The position numbers and the translations under genes were made by a program. From Kibdelosporangium philippinense (lineage in GTDB: Bacteria; Actinomycetota; Actinomycetes; Mycobacteriales; Pseudonocardiaceae), in assembly GCF_021390435.2 (NCBI RefSeq), contig NZ_JAJVCN010000002.1:2294001-2358000 (forward strand): a DNA stretch of 64,000 nt, read 5' to 3'. The notes below the pieces were generated by a model that ran no database searches, was not told the origin of the DNA, and worked only from the letters and a program-made list of their open reading frames with translations. The stretch's first letter is position 1. Every line of letters starts with the position of its first letter. Positions 43,026 through 51,381 of this stretch are shown here, in pieces.

Positions 43026-44126
43026 ATGACTGACACAGTGGTCGCGGCCGTGCGCACGGGCGCCAGCACAACGGAGTACCGCGAGTACCCGATGCCGGAA
43101 ATCCCCGACGACGGCGCGCTGTTGCGTGTCGAGGTGGCCGGCATCTGTGGCACGGACGTGAAGATGTACGCCAAGCCGATGATCAAGGATCCCGTGATCA
43201 TGGGGCACGAGAACGTCGGCGTCATCGAGAAGGCCGGGCGGACGTTCCGCGAACGCCAGGGCTTCGCGGAGGGCGACCGGGCGTTCGTCCAGCACTACGT
43301 CCCGTGCCGGCGCTGCGAGTGGTGCCACCTCGGTCAGTACCAGCACTGCGAGTGGACTGACTGGCGGACCAACCCGGACGCCCGCCGCTACGGCTACACC
43401 TCAGCGGAGAACCAGTACCACCTGTGGGGCGGGTTCGCGAGCCACCTGTACCTGCCGTGGAACGCTGTGGTGCACAAGGTGCCGGACGGCGTGTCAGCCG
43501 AGCTCGCCGGGATCGTCACACCGATGTCCAACGGCATCGAGTGGGCCTTGTTCGACGCGGGCGTCGGCTACGACTCCACGGTCCTCATCCAGGGGCCCGG
43601 TCAGCAGGGACTCGCGCAGACGGTCGCGTGCAAGCAGGCAGGCGCGTCGCTGATCATCGTGACCGGTACGACCAGGGATGCCGCGCGCCTGGAGCTGGCG
43701 AAGGCCCTCGGCGCCGACCACGTCACCGACGTCCTGGTGGAGGATCCGCTCACCAAGGTCCGGGAGATCACCGGCGGCAAGGGCGTCGACGTCGTCCTCG
43801 ACTGCACCGCAGGCGCCGGTACAGCACCTGTCCTGCTCGGCATCGACGCGCTCAAGCGTCGTGCGGGCACGCTCGTGATCCAGGGTGAACTGGCCGCGTT
43901 CCCGGACTTCCCGGTAAAGAAGGTGACGGAGAAAGCGATCACGATCAAGAGCGCTCGTGGGCACAGCCACCGCGCCGTCGAACTCGCCCTCGCGCAGTTG
44001 GCGTCCGGCCGGTTCCCGCTGGAACGCCTGACCACCCACACATTCGGACTGTCCGACGTGGACCGTGCGATCAAGACCGTTGCCTCGGGTGACGAGGGCG
44101 CCATCCACGTGTCGGTGTTGCCTTGA
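43026..44126 (+). CDS. Zinc-dependent alcohol dehydrogenase (MDR family)
   Basis: 366 residues. Catalytic zinc ligands in GICGTDVKM and MGHENVGVIEKAG; structural zinc Cys in VPCRRCEWCHLGQYQHC. NAD(P) fold at VLIQGPGQQGLAQTVACKQAG, unusual in lacking the classic GxGxxG. Probably oxidises an alcohol or hydroxy-acid intermediate. No ribosome site; likely leaderless. The stop TGA is formed by the first bases of the inserted IS (TTGAC); before insertion it probably overlapped the next gene as ATGA. Confidence 0.86.
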   Translation: MTDTVVAAVRTGASTTEYREYPMPEIPDDGALLRVEVAGICGTDVKMYAKPMIKDPVIMGHENVGVIEKAGRTFRERQGFAEGDRAFVQHYVPCRRCEWCHLGQYQHCEWTDWRTNPDARRYGYTSAENQYHLWGGFASHLYLPWNAVVHKVPDGVSAELAGIVTPMSNGIEWALFDAGVGYDSTVLIQGPGQQGLAQTVACKQAGASLIIVTGTTRDAARLELAKALGADHVTDVLVEDPLTKVREITGGKGVDVVLDCTAGAGTAPVLLGIDALKRRAGTLVIQGELAAFPDFPVKKVTEKAITIKSARGHSHRAVELALAQLASGRFPLERLTTHTFGLSDVDRAIKTVASGDEGAIHVSVLP

Positions 44127-45396
44127 CGTCCTCCCCACGGCTCAAGCCGGGGGATTCCAACCCACAACCACCACTGGAGAAAGCGAGAGGAGCGAGTTGA
44201 GGTTCACGGTTCACAGCCTCGCCCAGTGGCTGGAAGGCTCCCCGCGCTGTCACCGCCCGCCCGGCGGCGATATTCCTTGCCGCGTTCACATCGGCATGGC
44301 AGGCAAACCCACAGGCGACACACTGGAAAGCCGCTTGGCTCTTGCGGTTCTCCGGCGCGATATGCCCGCAGGCCGAACACTGCTGCGACGTGAACGCGGC
44401 ACTGACTTTCTCCACCCGGCCAAACGCTTTGTGCTCCAGCCGGGTCACCAACAACCCCCACCCGTTGGTCAGGATGCCCCGGTTGAGCCCAGCTTTCTGC
44501 CGCACATTACGGCCCGGCTTGTCCACAGTGCCCTTCGCCGAACGGGTCATACCCCGAATGGACAGATCCTCCACCCGGACCACATCAAACCCTCGCGCCA
44601 GACCGGTGGAAGTCTTCTCCACCCAATCCTTGCGCCGGTCCGTGATACGCGCGGTCAGTCGCGCGATCGCACGCCGGACCCGACCGCGCCGGTTCGATCC
44701 CCGCTGACGGCGGGAGAACGCGCGGTGCAGGCGATCCAACCGTTGCTGCTCACCGGATGTCGGGCCGGGCACGCTCAGCAGCTCCCCAGTCGACAACGCA
44801 GCCGACACCACCACGCCTCGGTCCACCCCCACAACCTTGTTGGTGCCGGGCGCGGGAATCGGATCCGGGATCGCAGCGAATGCGATGTGCCATCGACCTG
44901 CCCGGTCACGGGTGACCCGATACGACTTGACTCCATTCGGGACGGTACGCGACCAACGGAACCGAACCCATCCGACCTTCGGCACCCACACTCGCCCCCG
45001 CTTGCGGTTGAGCCGCAGAACGTGCTCCGGTTTCACCGCGACCTGCCGGAAGCCCTCATCCCGGCCCGCCTTACGCCACGACGGCTTGCGATGCGTACCC
45101 GTGAAGAAGTTCCGCATCGCCTGGGCGAAATCCCGCAGAGACTGCTGCTGCACCGTCACCGACCCAGCCCGCAACCACGCGAACTCCGCCCGCGCCTCGG
45201 TCAACTGCCGCGCCTGCTCCACATACCCCGGCGCCGCAGCACGCCCCGGCCGCCACCACGAGTGTTGTTCAACCGCCAGGTTCCACACGAACCGAGCCTG
45301 CGCGCAGTGCTCCAGCAGCCCCAACTCCTGCTCCAGCGTCGGCGACAACCGGTAACGAGACACAGACCTAACGTTAGCAGCCAGGACCGACACCAC
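44071..45396 (-). CDS. tnpB: TnpB-family RNA-guided nuclease, copy 1 (read-through C-terminus)
   Basis: RuvC-like residues: Asp in VVGVDRGVVVS, Glu in VVRVEDLSIRGM, Asp in CHADVNAARNI. Zinc ribbon CSACGH ... FQCVACGF. Compared with copy 2, which stops after PQLAPLAL, this copy lost that stop and reads through FSSGGCGLESP into the IS end and past it by 52 bp, adding ~40 residues. GTG start 45396. The nuclease core is intact; the added tail crosses the guide-RNA region. Confidence 0.85.
   Translation of the reverse strand: MVSVLAANVRSVSRYRLSPTLEQELGLLEHCAQARFVWNLAVEQHSWWRPGRAAAPGYVEQARQLTEARAEFAWLRAGSVTVQQQSLRDFAQAMRNFFTGTHRKPSWRKAGRDEGFRQVAVKPEHVLRLNRKRGRVWVPKVGWVRFRWSRTVPNGVKSYRVTRDRAGRWHIAFAAIPDPIPAPGTNKVVGVDRGVVVSAALSTGELLSVPGPTSGEQQRLDRLHRAFSRRQRGSNRRGRVRRAIARLTARITDRRKDWVEKTSTGLARGFDVVRVEDLSIRGMTRSAKGTVDKPGRNVRQKAGLNRGILTNGWGLLVTRLEHKAFGRVEKVSAAFTSQQCSACGHIAPENRKSQAAFQCVACGFACHADVNAARNIAAGRAVTARGAFQPLGEAVNREPQLAPLAFSSGGCGLESPGLSRGEDVKATPTRGWRPRHPRQRS
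44123..44260 (-). ncRNA. Candidate omegaRNA (reRNA) of TnpB copy 1
   Basis: TnpB guide RNAs come from the 3' end of tnpB plus the right end (known of the family). The minus-strand right end has a GC hairpin (AATCCCCCGGCTTGAGCCG ...) and ends GGACGTCAA. The guide would then start GGCAACACCGACACG, antisense to the end of the dehydrogenase gene. The 5' limit is a guess. Confidence 0.5.
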
Positions 45397-45476
45397 CTGT
45401 CATGCCACGCCCGGACCAGCCGGCTCAGCTTCCACTCCGCACCTGAAGGCAGGGGCATCCTCCGATTGGAGTCACT
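44123..45476 (-). mobile_element. TnpB-only IS200/IS605-type element, copy 1
   Basis: Bounded on the plus strand by TTGACGTCCTCCCCACGG (44123) and GATTGGAGTCACT (45476), sequences shared with copy 2 at 55498-56847. There is no TnpA. The downstream end has the ...GGGGGATTCC hairpin ending, on the minus strand, in GACGTCAA. It separates the alcohol dehydrogenase and LigK-type genes without destroying either. Confidence 0.85.
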
Positions 45477-46169
45477 ATGACCGGAGTCGTCGTCAGGAAC
45501 ATCTCCCGCGCGGACAAGTCCATCGTGGACGAACTGGGATCGATTGGGGTGGCGACAATCCACGAGGCGCAGGGCCGAACTGGCCTGATGGCGTCGCGGT
45601 TGCGTCCCATCTACGCGGGTGCGCACGTCAGCGGCACCGCTGTCACCGTGAGCGTGCCGCCCGGTGACAACTGGATGTTGCATGTGGCCGTCGAGCAATG
45701 TCGGGAGGGCGACATCCTTGTCGCGTCACCCACGTCGCCGTCTGACGCAGGCTACTTCGGCGAGCTGCTGGCGACAGCCGTGCACGTACGAGGTGTACGC
45801 GGGCTGGTCATCGACGCGGGCTGCCGGGATGTCGCTGAGCTCGCCAACATGGGATTCCCCGTGTGGTCACGCGCGGTATGTGCGACCGGCACGGTCAAGG
45901 AAACGCTCGGCGACGTCAACCTGCCGCTCGTGTGCGCGGGCCAACTGGTGCGGCCTGGTGACGTGGTCGTCGCCGATGACGACGGCGTGGTGGTCGTCCC
46001 TCGGCACGCGGCCGAGTCGGTCCTCGCCGCATCGAAGGCCCGTGACGAGAAGGAAGCCGCCTCACGGGCCCGCTACCTTGCCGGCGAGCTGAGCCTTGAC
46101 GTGTCCGACATGCGCGGCAGGCTCGCTGCCAAAGGACTTACGTACGTCGACCAGGAGCGGACCGAATGA
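45477..46169 (+). CDS. RraA-family aldolase (4-carboxy-4-hydroxy-2-oxoadipate aldolase type, LigK-like)
   Basis: 230 residues. GELLATAVHVRGVRGLVIDAGCRD is the family active-site block (Arg and Asp for metal and pyruvate), with VATIHEAQGRTGLM near the start. LigK/ProA cleaves 4-carboxy-4-hydroxy-2-oxoadipate to pyruvate and oxaloacetate and decarboxylates oxaloacetate. The adjacent LigJ-type gene strengthens that reading. The ribosome site GGAG lies in the inserted IS end, 6 nt before ATG 45477. Overlaps the next gene (ATGA). Confidence 0.88.
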   Translation: MTGVVVRNISRADKSIVDELGSIGVATIHEAQGRTGLMASRLRPIYAGAHVSGTAVTVSVPPGDNWMLHVAVEQCREGDILVASPTSPSDAGYFGELLATAVHVRGVRGLVIDAGCRDVAELANMGFPVWSRAVCATGTVKETLGDVNLPLVCAGQLVRPGDVVVADDDGVVVVPRHAAESVLAASKARDEKEAASRARYLAGELSLDVSDMRGRLAAKGLTYVDQERTE

Positions 46170-47179
46170 TCATCGACGTGCACGGCCACTACACGACCGC
46201 GCCCGGCGAGCACCAAGCGTTTCGCGACGCCCAACTCGCCAGGCTGGCCGACCCGAGCCTGCCGGCCCCGGCGCCCGCCGGGATCAGCGACGACGCGATC
46301 CGCGAAAGCATCGAGACCACCCAGCTCGCGATGCTGCGGGAGCGCGGCGGCGACCTGATGATCTTCTCTCCCAAGGCCGCAGGCATGGAACACCACGTGC
46401 CCGACGCGCCGACGGCACGAGCATGGGCGCGGGCGTCCAACGACCTCGTGCACCGGGTTGTCGAACTTTTCCCTGACCACTTCGCTGGCGCGTGCCAGCT
46501 GCCGCAGATCCCCGGTGGCACGCTCGACGACTCGATCGCGGAGTTGCGGCGCTGTGTCGATGAGCTGGGGTTCGTCGGCGCGAACGTCAATCCCGATCCG
46601 TCCGGCGGATACTGGACGGCCCCGCCGTTGACCGACGAGTACTGGTTCCCGCTCTACGAGGCCCTTATCGAGCTGGACGTCCCCGCGATGATCCACGTCT
46701 CCGCGTCGTGCAACCCCGCGGCGCACACGCTCGGCGCACACTACCTCAACGCCGACACGAGTGTGTTCATGCAGCTGCTGCAAGGAGACTTGTTCGGCAG
46801 GTTCCCCACACTGCGGCTGGTGATCCCGCACGGCGGTGGCGCGGTGCCCTACCACTGGGGCCGCTACCGAGGGCTCGCCGACCGGCTCGGCCGGCCGCCG
46901 CTCTCGGAGCACGTGATGAACAACGTCTTCTTCGACACCTGCGTGTACCACCAGGCCGGGATCGATCTACTGCACCGGGTGATCAGTGCCGAGAACATCC
47001 TGTTCGCGTCCGAGATGTTCGGCGCCGTACGAGGGATCGACCCCGAAACCGGGCACCACTGGGACGACACCAAGCGCTACATCGACAACCTGGATCTGTC
47101 CGAAGTAGACCGCGCGAAGATCATGGAAGGCAACGCGCGGCGCGTGTACCCCAGACTGGACAAGCTACTTGTGAGGTGA
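46166..47179 (+). CDS. Amidohydrolase family 4-oxalomesaconate hydratase (LigJ-like)
   Basis: 337 residues. Metal-binding start IIDVHGHYTTAPGEH; LMIFSPKAAGMEHHV; MIHVSASCNP; VIPHGGGAVPYHWGRY; FFDTCVYHQAGIDLL; and the late acidic region FASEMFGAVRGIDPETG. These follow the LigJ pattern. Hydrates 4-oxalomesaconate to 4-carboxy-4-hydroxy-2-oxoadipate, the substrate of the coupled LigK-like gene just upstream. Together they are the last two steps of protocatechuate 4,5- or gallate catabolism. No LigAB, LigC or LigI is visible here. Confidence 0.88.
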   Translation: MIIDVHGHYTTAPGEHQAFRDAQLARLADPSLPAPAPAGISDDAIRESIETTQLAMLRERGGDLMIFSPKAAGMEHHVPDAPTARAWARASNDLVHRVVELFPDHFAGACQLPQIPGGTLDDSIAELRRCVDELGFVGANVNPDPSGGYWTAPPLTDEYWFPLYEALIELDVPAMIHVSASCNPAAHTLGAHYLNADTSVFMQLLQGDLFGRFPTLRLVIPHGGGAVPYHWGRYRGLADRLGRPPLSEHVMNNVFFDTCVYHQAGIDLLHRVISAENILFASEMFGAVRGIDPETGHHWDDTKRYIDNLDLSEVDRAKIMEGNARRVYPRLDKLLVR

Positions 47180-47180
47180 C

Positions 47181-48173
47181 ATGGCCCGGCTACGGCTGAC
47201 ATTGGCATGCGGCGACTACGACCGCACGCGGGCATTGGGGGAAGGTACGATCCGGCCGGACGGCATCGAGCTGACCTACCTGCGGCTGCCAGTGGAGGAG
47301 ACGTTCTTCCGGATGCTGCGGCATCAGGAGTTCGAGGTGGCCGAGATGTCACTGTCCTCGTATGTCGTTTCGCTGCAACAGGATCCGGCACCGTTCATCG
47401 CGATCCCGGTGTACACGTCGCGCAGCTTCCGGCACAGCTCGGTTTACGTCAACGCCGAAGCGGGGATCACCACACCTGCCGACCTGCGAGGCAAGATCGT
47501 GGGCACGCCGGAGTTCCAGCTCACCGCGTCAGTGTGGATCCGGGGCATCCTGGCCGAGCACCACAGCCTCCCTATCGAGTCGATGACCCACCTGACCGGC
47601 GGGCAGGAACAGCCCGGCCGGGTCGAGAAGCAGGCACTCAACCTGCCCGCGGACATCAGGGTCAAGCGCGTCGAAGCGGGACGCACTCTGTCGGACATGC
47701 TGGCACGCGGAGACCTCGACGCCCTGATCACCCCGCGCATCCCGAGTCCGTTCGCCGCGCGGGATCCTCGGGTGCGGCGGCTCTTCGACGACGTGGTCGG
47801 CGCGGAGCAGGCGTACTTCGCGGCGACCCGGATCTTCCCGATCATGCACGTCGTCGTGATCCGGCGGGACGTCTACGAACGCTCGCCCTGGGTCGCCGCG
47901 TCGCTGTACAAGGCTTTCGCTCTGGCCAAAGAGGAAGCGCGCAAGCAGCTCTACGATTCCTCGGCGCTGCGGTTCATGGTGCCGTGGCTCAACCAGCACA
48001 TCGAGGAGGCGGAGCGGACGCTAGGCACCGACTACTGGTCCTACGGCCTGGAGTCCAACCGCCACACGCTGGAGACGTTCCTGCACTATCACCACGAGCA
48101 AGGCCTGTCGAAACGCCTGCTAAGCCCCGAGGAGCTGTTCGCCCCCGAGTCAGGCGAGTCGGCGGTGATCTGA
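47181..48173 (+). CDS. 4,5-dihydroxyphthalate decarboxylase-like protein (copy 2)
   Basis: 330 residues; same fold and landmarks as copy 1 (FEVAEMSLSSYVVSL, DLRGKIVGTPEFQLTASVW, ARGDLDALITPRIP). It has an extra insertion and only moderate similarity to copy 1, so the two probably differ in substrate. Starts 1 bp after the LigJ-like stop. Its end overlaps the convergent reductase gene by 24 bp. Confidence 0.83.
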   Translation: MARLRLTLACGDYDRTRALGEGTIRPDGIELTYLRLPVEETFFRMLRHQEFEVAEMSLSSYVVSLQQDPAPFIAIPVYTSRSFRHSSVYVNAEAGITTPADLRGKIVGTPEFQLTASVWIRGILAEHHSLPIESMTHLTGGQEQPGRVEKQALNLPADIRVKRVEAGRTLSDMLARGDLDALITPRIPSPFAARDPRVRRLFDDVVGAEQAYFAATRIFPIMHVVVIRRDVYERSPWVAASLYKAFALAKEEARKQLYDSSALRFMVPWLNQHIEEAERTLGTDYWSYGLESNRHTLETFLHYHHEQGLSKRLLSPEELFAPESGESAVI

Positions 48174-49367
48174 CAGTTCCTTGCGCACCACCAGATAGTC
48201 CCGCGCGCTGTTGACCGCGTTGACGGCCAACAGCCGACCGCCACGGAAGTACCGCACCGAGAACCGCTCCGCGTCGGGGTCACCGTCCACTTCGTACCGG
48301 TCGTAACCGTCGGCGACACCGGCGATCTGCAGCTTCAAGTCGTACTGGTCCGACCAGAACCACGGCACCTCGGGCGCCGGGGCGGGTGCCCCCATGAGTG
48401 TCGCTGCGGCCATCCTCGCCTGGCTGATCGCGTTGGGCGCCGACTCCAGCCGGATTCGGCCCTCGCCCGTCAACGGGTTGGGCATGACAGTGCAGTCGCC
48501 TGCTGCCACCACGGACGGCTCGCTGGTGCGGGCGAGCTCGTCGACGACGATCCCGCCCACGCACTCCAGCCCCAGTTGTTCGGCCAACTCGGTGCGCGGC
48601 ACCACTCCGACACCCACCAGAACCACGTCGGCGGGAAGGCGGGTGCCGTCATCGAGGAGGACACCGGTGACGTGGTCACCCACGCCCTCGATCGCCGCGA
48701 CCCCCGTGCTGAGACGCACCGCGGTCCCTCGGCGGACGTGTGCCTGGCGGTAGAACTCGGACACCACAGGCGCGACCGCGCGGGACATCAGCCGGTCGGC
48801 CACGTCCACGACGGTGACCGTCCTGCCCTGAGATCGCGCCACCGATGCCACCTCGAGCCCGATGAACCCGCCGCCGATCACGACGACGTCGCTCGCCACC
48901 GCGAGGTGCGCACGCAGCCGGTCCGAGTCGTCAGCCGTCCGCAGGTAGCAGACGCCGTCGAGGTCAGCGCCGGGCACGTCGATCCGCCGCGGTCGCGCGC
49001 CGACCGTGAGCGCGAGCCGGTCGAACACCATCGTGCAGCCGTGGTCCGTCAACACGACTCCGCTGCCACGCGGCCCTGAGGACAAGTGGAGCTTGGTCAC
49101 CCGCTCAGCGGGCCATACGGTGATGCGGTGCGCGTCGTAGAACGCCGCGGTGCGCAGCTCCAGCGACGCGGCGCCCGCGGCGCCCGCGGCGCCCGCGGCG
49201 CCCGCGGCGCCCGCGAGGAACGCTTTCGACAAGGGCGGCCGCTGGTACGGAGTCCGGGCCTCGGCGCCGACCAACGTGATCGGCCGGTCGTACCCGTTGT
49301 CCCGCAACGACACCGCGAGCTGCACGCCGGCCTGGCCCGCGCCGACGATCAGCGCCCCGCCGGTCAC
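48150..49367 (-). CDS. FAD-dependent ferredoxin reductase
   Basis: 405 residues. FAD motif ALIVGAGQAGVQLAVSL, then RPPLSK; NAD(P) motif VVVIGGGFIGLEVASVA; VVAAGDCTVMPNP near the C-terminal FAD site. Passes electrons from NAD(P)H to the adjacent ferredoxin and on to the Rieske oxygenase. Start GTG 49367 overlaps the ferredoxin stop as GTGA. Just after PPLSKAFL it carries an (Ala-Gly-Ala)n insertion coded by a 9-bp tandem repeat (49168-49212). Confidence 0.88.
   Translation of the reverse strand: MTGGALIVGAGQAGVQLAVSLRDNGYDRPITLVGAEARTPYQRPPLSKAFLAGAAGAAGAAGAAGAASLELRTAAFYDAHRITVWPAERVTKLHLSSGPRGSGVVLTDHGCTMVFDRLALTVGARPRRIDVPGADLDGVCYLRTADDSDRLRAHLAVASDVVVIGGGFIGLEVASVARSQGRTVTVVDVADRLMSRAVAPVVSEFYRQAHVRRGTAVRLSTGVAAIEGVGDHVTGVLLDDGTRLPADVVLVGVGVVPRTELAEQLGLECVGGIVVDELARTSEPSVVAAGDCTVMPNPLTGEGRIRLESAPNAISQARMAAATLMGAPAPAPEVPWFWSDQYDLKLQIAGVADGYDRYEVDGDPDAERFSVRYFRGGRLLAVNAVNSARDYLVVRKELSDHRRLA
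49168..49212. repeat. 9-bp tandem repeat (GCGGCGCCC x5) in the reductase gene
   Basis: Five exact copies of GCGGCGCCC plus a partial sixth, in frame, coding for repeated Gly-Ala-Ala on the minus strand. Copy-number change by slippage would keep the frame. Confidence 0.95.
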
Positions 49368-49687
49368 GGCTGCTCTTCGGGGGTTGCCACGATCAGACCG
49401 TCGAGTTCTTCGGAAATCGCTATCTGACAGGACAATCTGCTCGTCGCGCGACGGTCGGACACACCGAGGTCGAGCATCGCGTCCTCCAGGTCGCCCGGCG
49501 GGCCGACCCGCGCGGCGAACTCGTCGTCGACGTAGACGTGGCAGGTGGCGCAGGACATGTTGCCGCCGCACTCCCCGACGATGCCGGGCACGCCGTTGCG
49601 GACCGCCGTCGACATGACCGAGTCGCCGGCCACCGCGTCGATCGTGCTGCGCGATCCGTCGATCGCGACGTAGGTGACCTTGGGCAC
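49364..49687 (-). CDS. 2Fe-2S ferredoxin
   Basis: 107 residues. Cluster ligands in GECGGNMSCATCHVY (Cys-x5-Cys-x2-Cys) and a final LSCQI. This vertebrate/putidaredoxin-type spacing is usual for oxygenase ferredoxins. GTG 49687 follows GAGAGGA. First gene of a two-gene minus-strand unit with the reductase; operator site 3 lies 30 bp upstream. Confidence 0.88.
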   Translation of the reverse strand: MPKVTYVAIDGSRSTIDAVAGDSVMSTAVRNGVPGIVGECGGNMSCATCHVYVDDEFAARVGPPGDLEDAMLDLGVSDRRATSRLSCQIAISEELDGLIVATPEEQP

Positions 49688-49715
49688 TGTCGGGTCCTCT
49701 CGCCGGACGGAATGA

Positions 49716-49737
49716 CCAATGGTCTAACCATAATACC
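49716..49737 (-). promoter_or_regulatory. Candidate GntR operator, site 3, with ferredoxin -10
   Basis: On the plus strand it reads CCAATGGTCTAACCATAATA. ATGGT-CTA-ACCAT is a perfect inverted repeat of the form recognised by FadR-type GntR proteins (T-G-G-T-n-n-n-A-C-C-A). On the minus strand TATTAT (49735-49730) is a good -10 for the ferredoxin gene, placing the operator at the start point. Confidence 0.6.
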
Positions 49738-49783
49738 TTACGAGCAGCCATATCGGAACTACGTCACCCGGGATGGTTCCGGC

Positions 49784-50473
49784 TCAGCCCAGGTCAAGCC
49801 CGGCCAGCCGGAGCCGGGCGATGTGGTGGCGCCACAGGTTCAGGTCGTTGAACGACGAGCCCAGATCGGGCAGTTCGGCGATGTCCTCGGGCGTGAGGTC
49901 GGCGGCGCGGGCGCCAAGCCGCGCCTGCTCGACGTTGATCCGGGCCAGCACGTCCAGGTTCAGGGCACGCACGACGGCCTGCTCGACGGCGTACTCCCCC
50001 GACCCGACCGTCACGATGCCATGGCCTGCCAGCACGCACACCGGCGCCTGGCCCATGGCATCGACCAACTCGCGGCCGAGTTGCGTGGTGCGAACGAGAA
50101 CCTTGCGCGGATAGATGGGAATACCGTCGAGCGCCATCCGGGCGGCAGGAATGTTGTACGCGCCGAAGATGGGGCGCAACTGGACACCGGCGAGTGCGGC
50201 CGCGAGCACGGACGGCGGATGACAATGGACGACGGCGTCCACGTCAGGGCGGGTCCGCAGGATTTCCGCATGGATGGGCAGTTCTTGGGGCGCCGACCAG
50301 TCCTCCAGGTCCGCGCCACCACCGTCGAGGCCGACCTGCCGGATGTCCTCGTCGAGCGTGAACAGCAGGCCTTCCTCACGAGGTCCTCGACACCGCACGA
50401 GCATCGTGCCCGGTCCGGTGCGCAGGCTGACATGACCGAGGATGTCCTCGGCCAGACCGGCGTTCGCGAGCAC
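49784..50473 (-). CDS. Class II aldolase/adducin-family decarboxylase or aldolase
   Basis: 229 residues from GTG 50473. The metal-binding His pair is in AVVHCHPPSVLA and the third in CVLAGHGIVTVG; PIHAEILRTRPDVDAV is the family core. Homologues include 3,4-dihydroxyphthalate decarboxylases of actinobacterial phthalate pathways and fuculose-phosphate aldolases. The open frame extends upstream as SLKRTVAQACRVLANAGLAE, which looks like true N-terminus; a CTG at 50503 preceded by GGGGAGG may be the real start. Divergent from the regulator gene. Confidence 0.82.
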   Translation of the reverse strand: MLANAGLAEDILGHVSLRTGPGTMLVRCRGPREEGLLFTLDEDIRQVGLDGGGADLEDWSAPQELPIHAEILRTRPDVDAVVHCHPPSVLAAALAGVQLRPIFGAYNIPAARMALDGIPIYPRKVLVRTTQLGRELVDAMGQAPVCVLAGHGIVTVGSGEYAVEQAVVRALNLDVLARINVEQARLGARAADLTPEDIAELPDLGSSFNDLNLWRHHIARLRLAGLDLG

Positions 50474-50529
50474 GCGGCACGCCTGGGCGACCGTCCTCTT
50501 CAGGGATTCCTCCCCAGCCTGTTATGGAC

Positions 50530-50544
50530 TATTGGTATGATTAT
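50530..50544 (+). promoter_or_regulatory. Candidate GntR operator, site 4 (autoregulation)
   Basis: TATTGGTATGATTAT in the 130 bp between the divergent class II aldolase and GntR genes. TATGAT (50536-50541) is a -10 candidate for the regulator. Same core as site 1. Confidence 0.5.
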
Positions 50545-50631
50545 TTTTGCGGTTAGTCCGTAGGTCGTCAACCGCGACCCCGGCCGCGCGTCAGCGTCGC
50601 GCCACGTGGCTCGACGAGGGAGGATGGGCCC

Positions 50632-51381
50632 ATGGCCGTCGACGAGAAGACCGGTTCCGGCAAGCCGGCGCCAGAGCCGGACCTGTTCAGCCCGGTCTCG
50701 TTGGGGCGCGTTTCCCAGGTCATCGTCGACCAGATCAAGATGCTCATCCACGAGGGCAAACTCAGCCCCGGTGACCGCCTGCCGAGTGAGCGCGAACTGT
50801 GCAACCGGTTCGGCGTCAGCCGCGTGACGGTCCGCGAGGCGCTACGGGTACTGGAAGCCGGTGGTCTGGTCAACATCCGCGTCGGCGCCCACGGCGGCGC
50901 TTTCGTGACCCAGCCGAGCAATTCGCGCCTCGGCGAAGGCCTCGCCGATCTGCTCCGGCTCAGCCCGCTGACCGCGGCCCAGGTCACCGAGGCGCGGATG
51001 GTGTTCGAACTCGGCATCGTCCCGATGGTGGTCGAGCGCGCCACCGAGGAGGACATCGCCGAACTGCGCGAGATCTGCGACCGGCAGAAGGCCGCGCTCA
51101 AGGACGGCACCTACTCGCTCACGCTCTCCACCGAGTTCCACACCAAGGTCGCGGCGTGCACACACAACCCCGCCATCGAGATGCTGGTGGAAAGCTTCCA
51201 CGGCCCGATGCTCATGTCGCTCAGGGAAGCCAAGACACGGGCGCCGCTGATGGGCCGCAAGGGCGCGACCGAACACGCGAAGTTCGTCGACGCGGTGGCA
51301 GCGGGTGACGTCGAGACCGCGACCGAGATCATGCGCACACACCTGCAGCGCACGGCGGACCGCGTCGCTCAGACCTCCTGA
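50632..51381 (+). CDS. GntR-family (FadR/FCD subfamily) transcriptional regulator
   Basis: 249 residues. Winged helix at ~25-95: VSLGRVSQVIVDQIKMLIHE ... GDRLPSERELCNRFGVSRVTVREALRVLE. The C-terminal FCD ligand domain has EARMVFELGIVPMVVERAT, STEFHTKVAACTHNPAIEML and EHAKFVDAVAAGDVETATEIM, with the metal-site His residues. It lies in the middle of the island, and six matching operator-like sites lie at island promoters including its own. Most likely a repressor released by a pathway acid. ATG 50632 with GGGAGGA-type site upstream. The 3' end overlaps the MFS gene by 13 bp. Confidence 0.9.
   Translation: MAVDEKTGSGKPAPEPDLFSPVSLGRVSQVIVDQIKMLIHEGKLSPGDRLPSERELCNRFGVSRVTVREALRVLEAGGLVNIRVGAHGGAFVTQPSNSRLGEGLADLLRLSPLTAAQVTEARMVFELGIVPMVVERATEEDIAELREICDRQKAALKDGTYSLTLSTEFHTKVAACTHNPAIEMLVESFHGPMLMSLREAKTRAPLMGRKGATEHAKFVDAVAAGDVETATEIMRTHLQRTADRVAQTS

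Noticed and set aside
44123..45476. TnpA (Y1 transposase) partner for the TnpB elements
   Set aside because: Both copies contain only tnpB between their ends; no second frame with HUH or Tyr motifs.
49168..49212. Possible CRISPR-like repeat
   Set aside because: 9-bp tandem units without spacers, inside a coding frame: a minisatellite, not an array.
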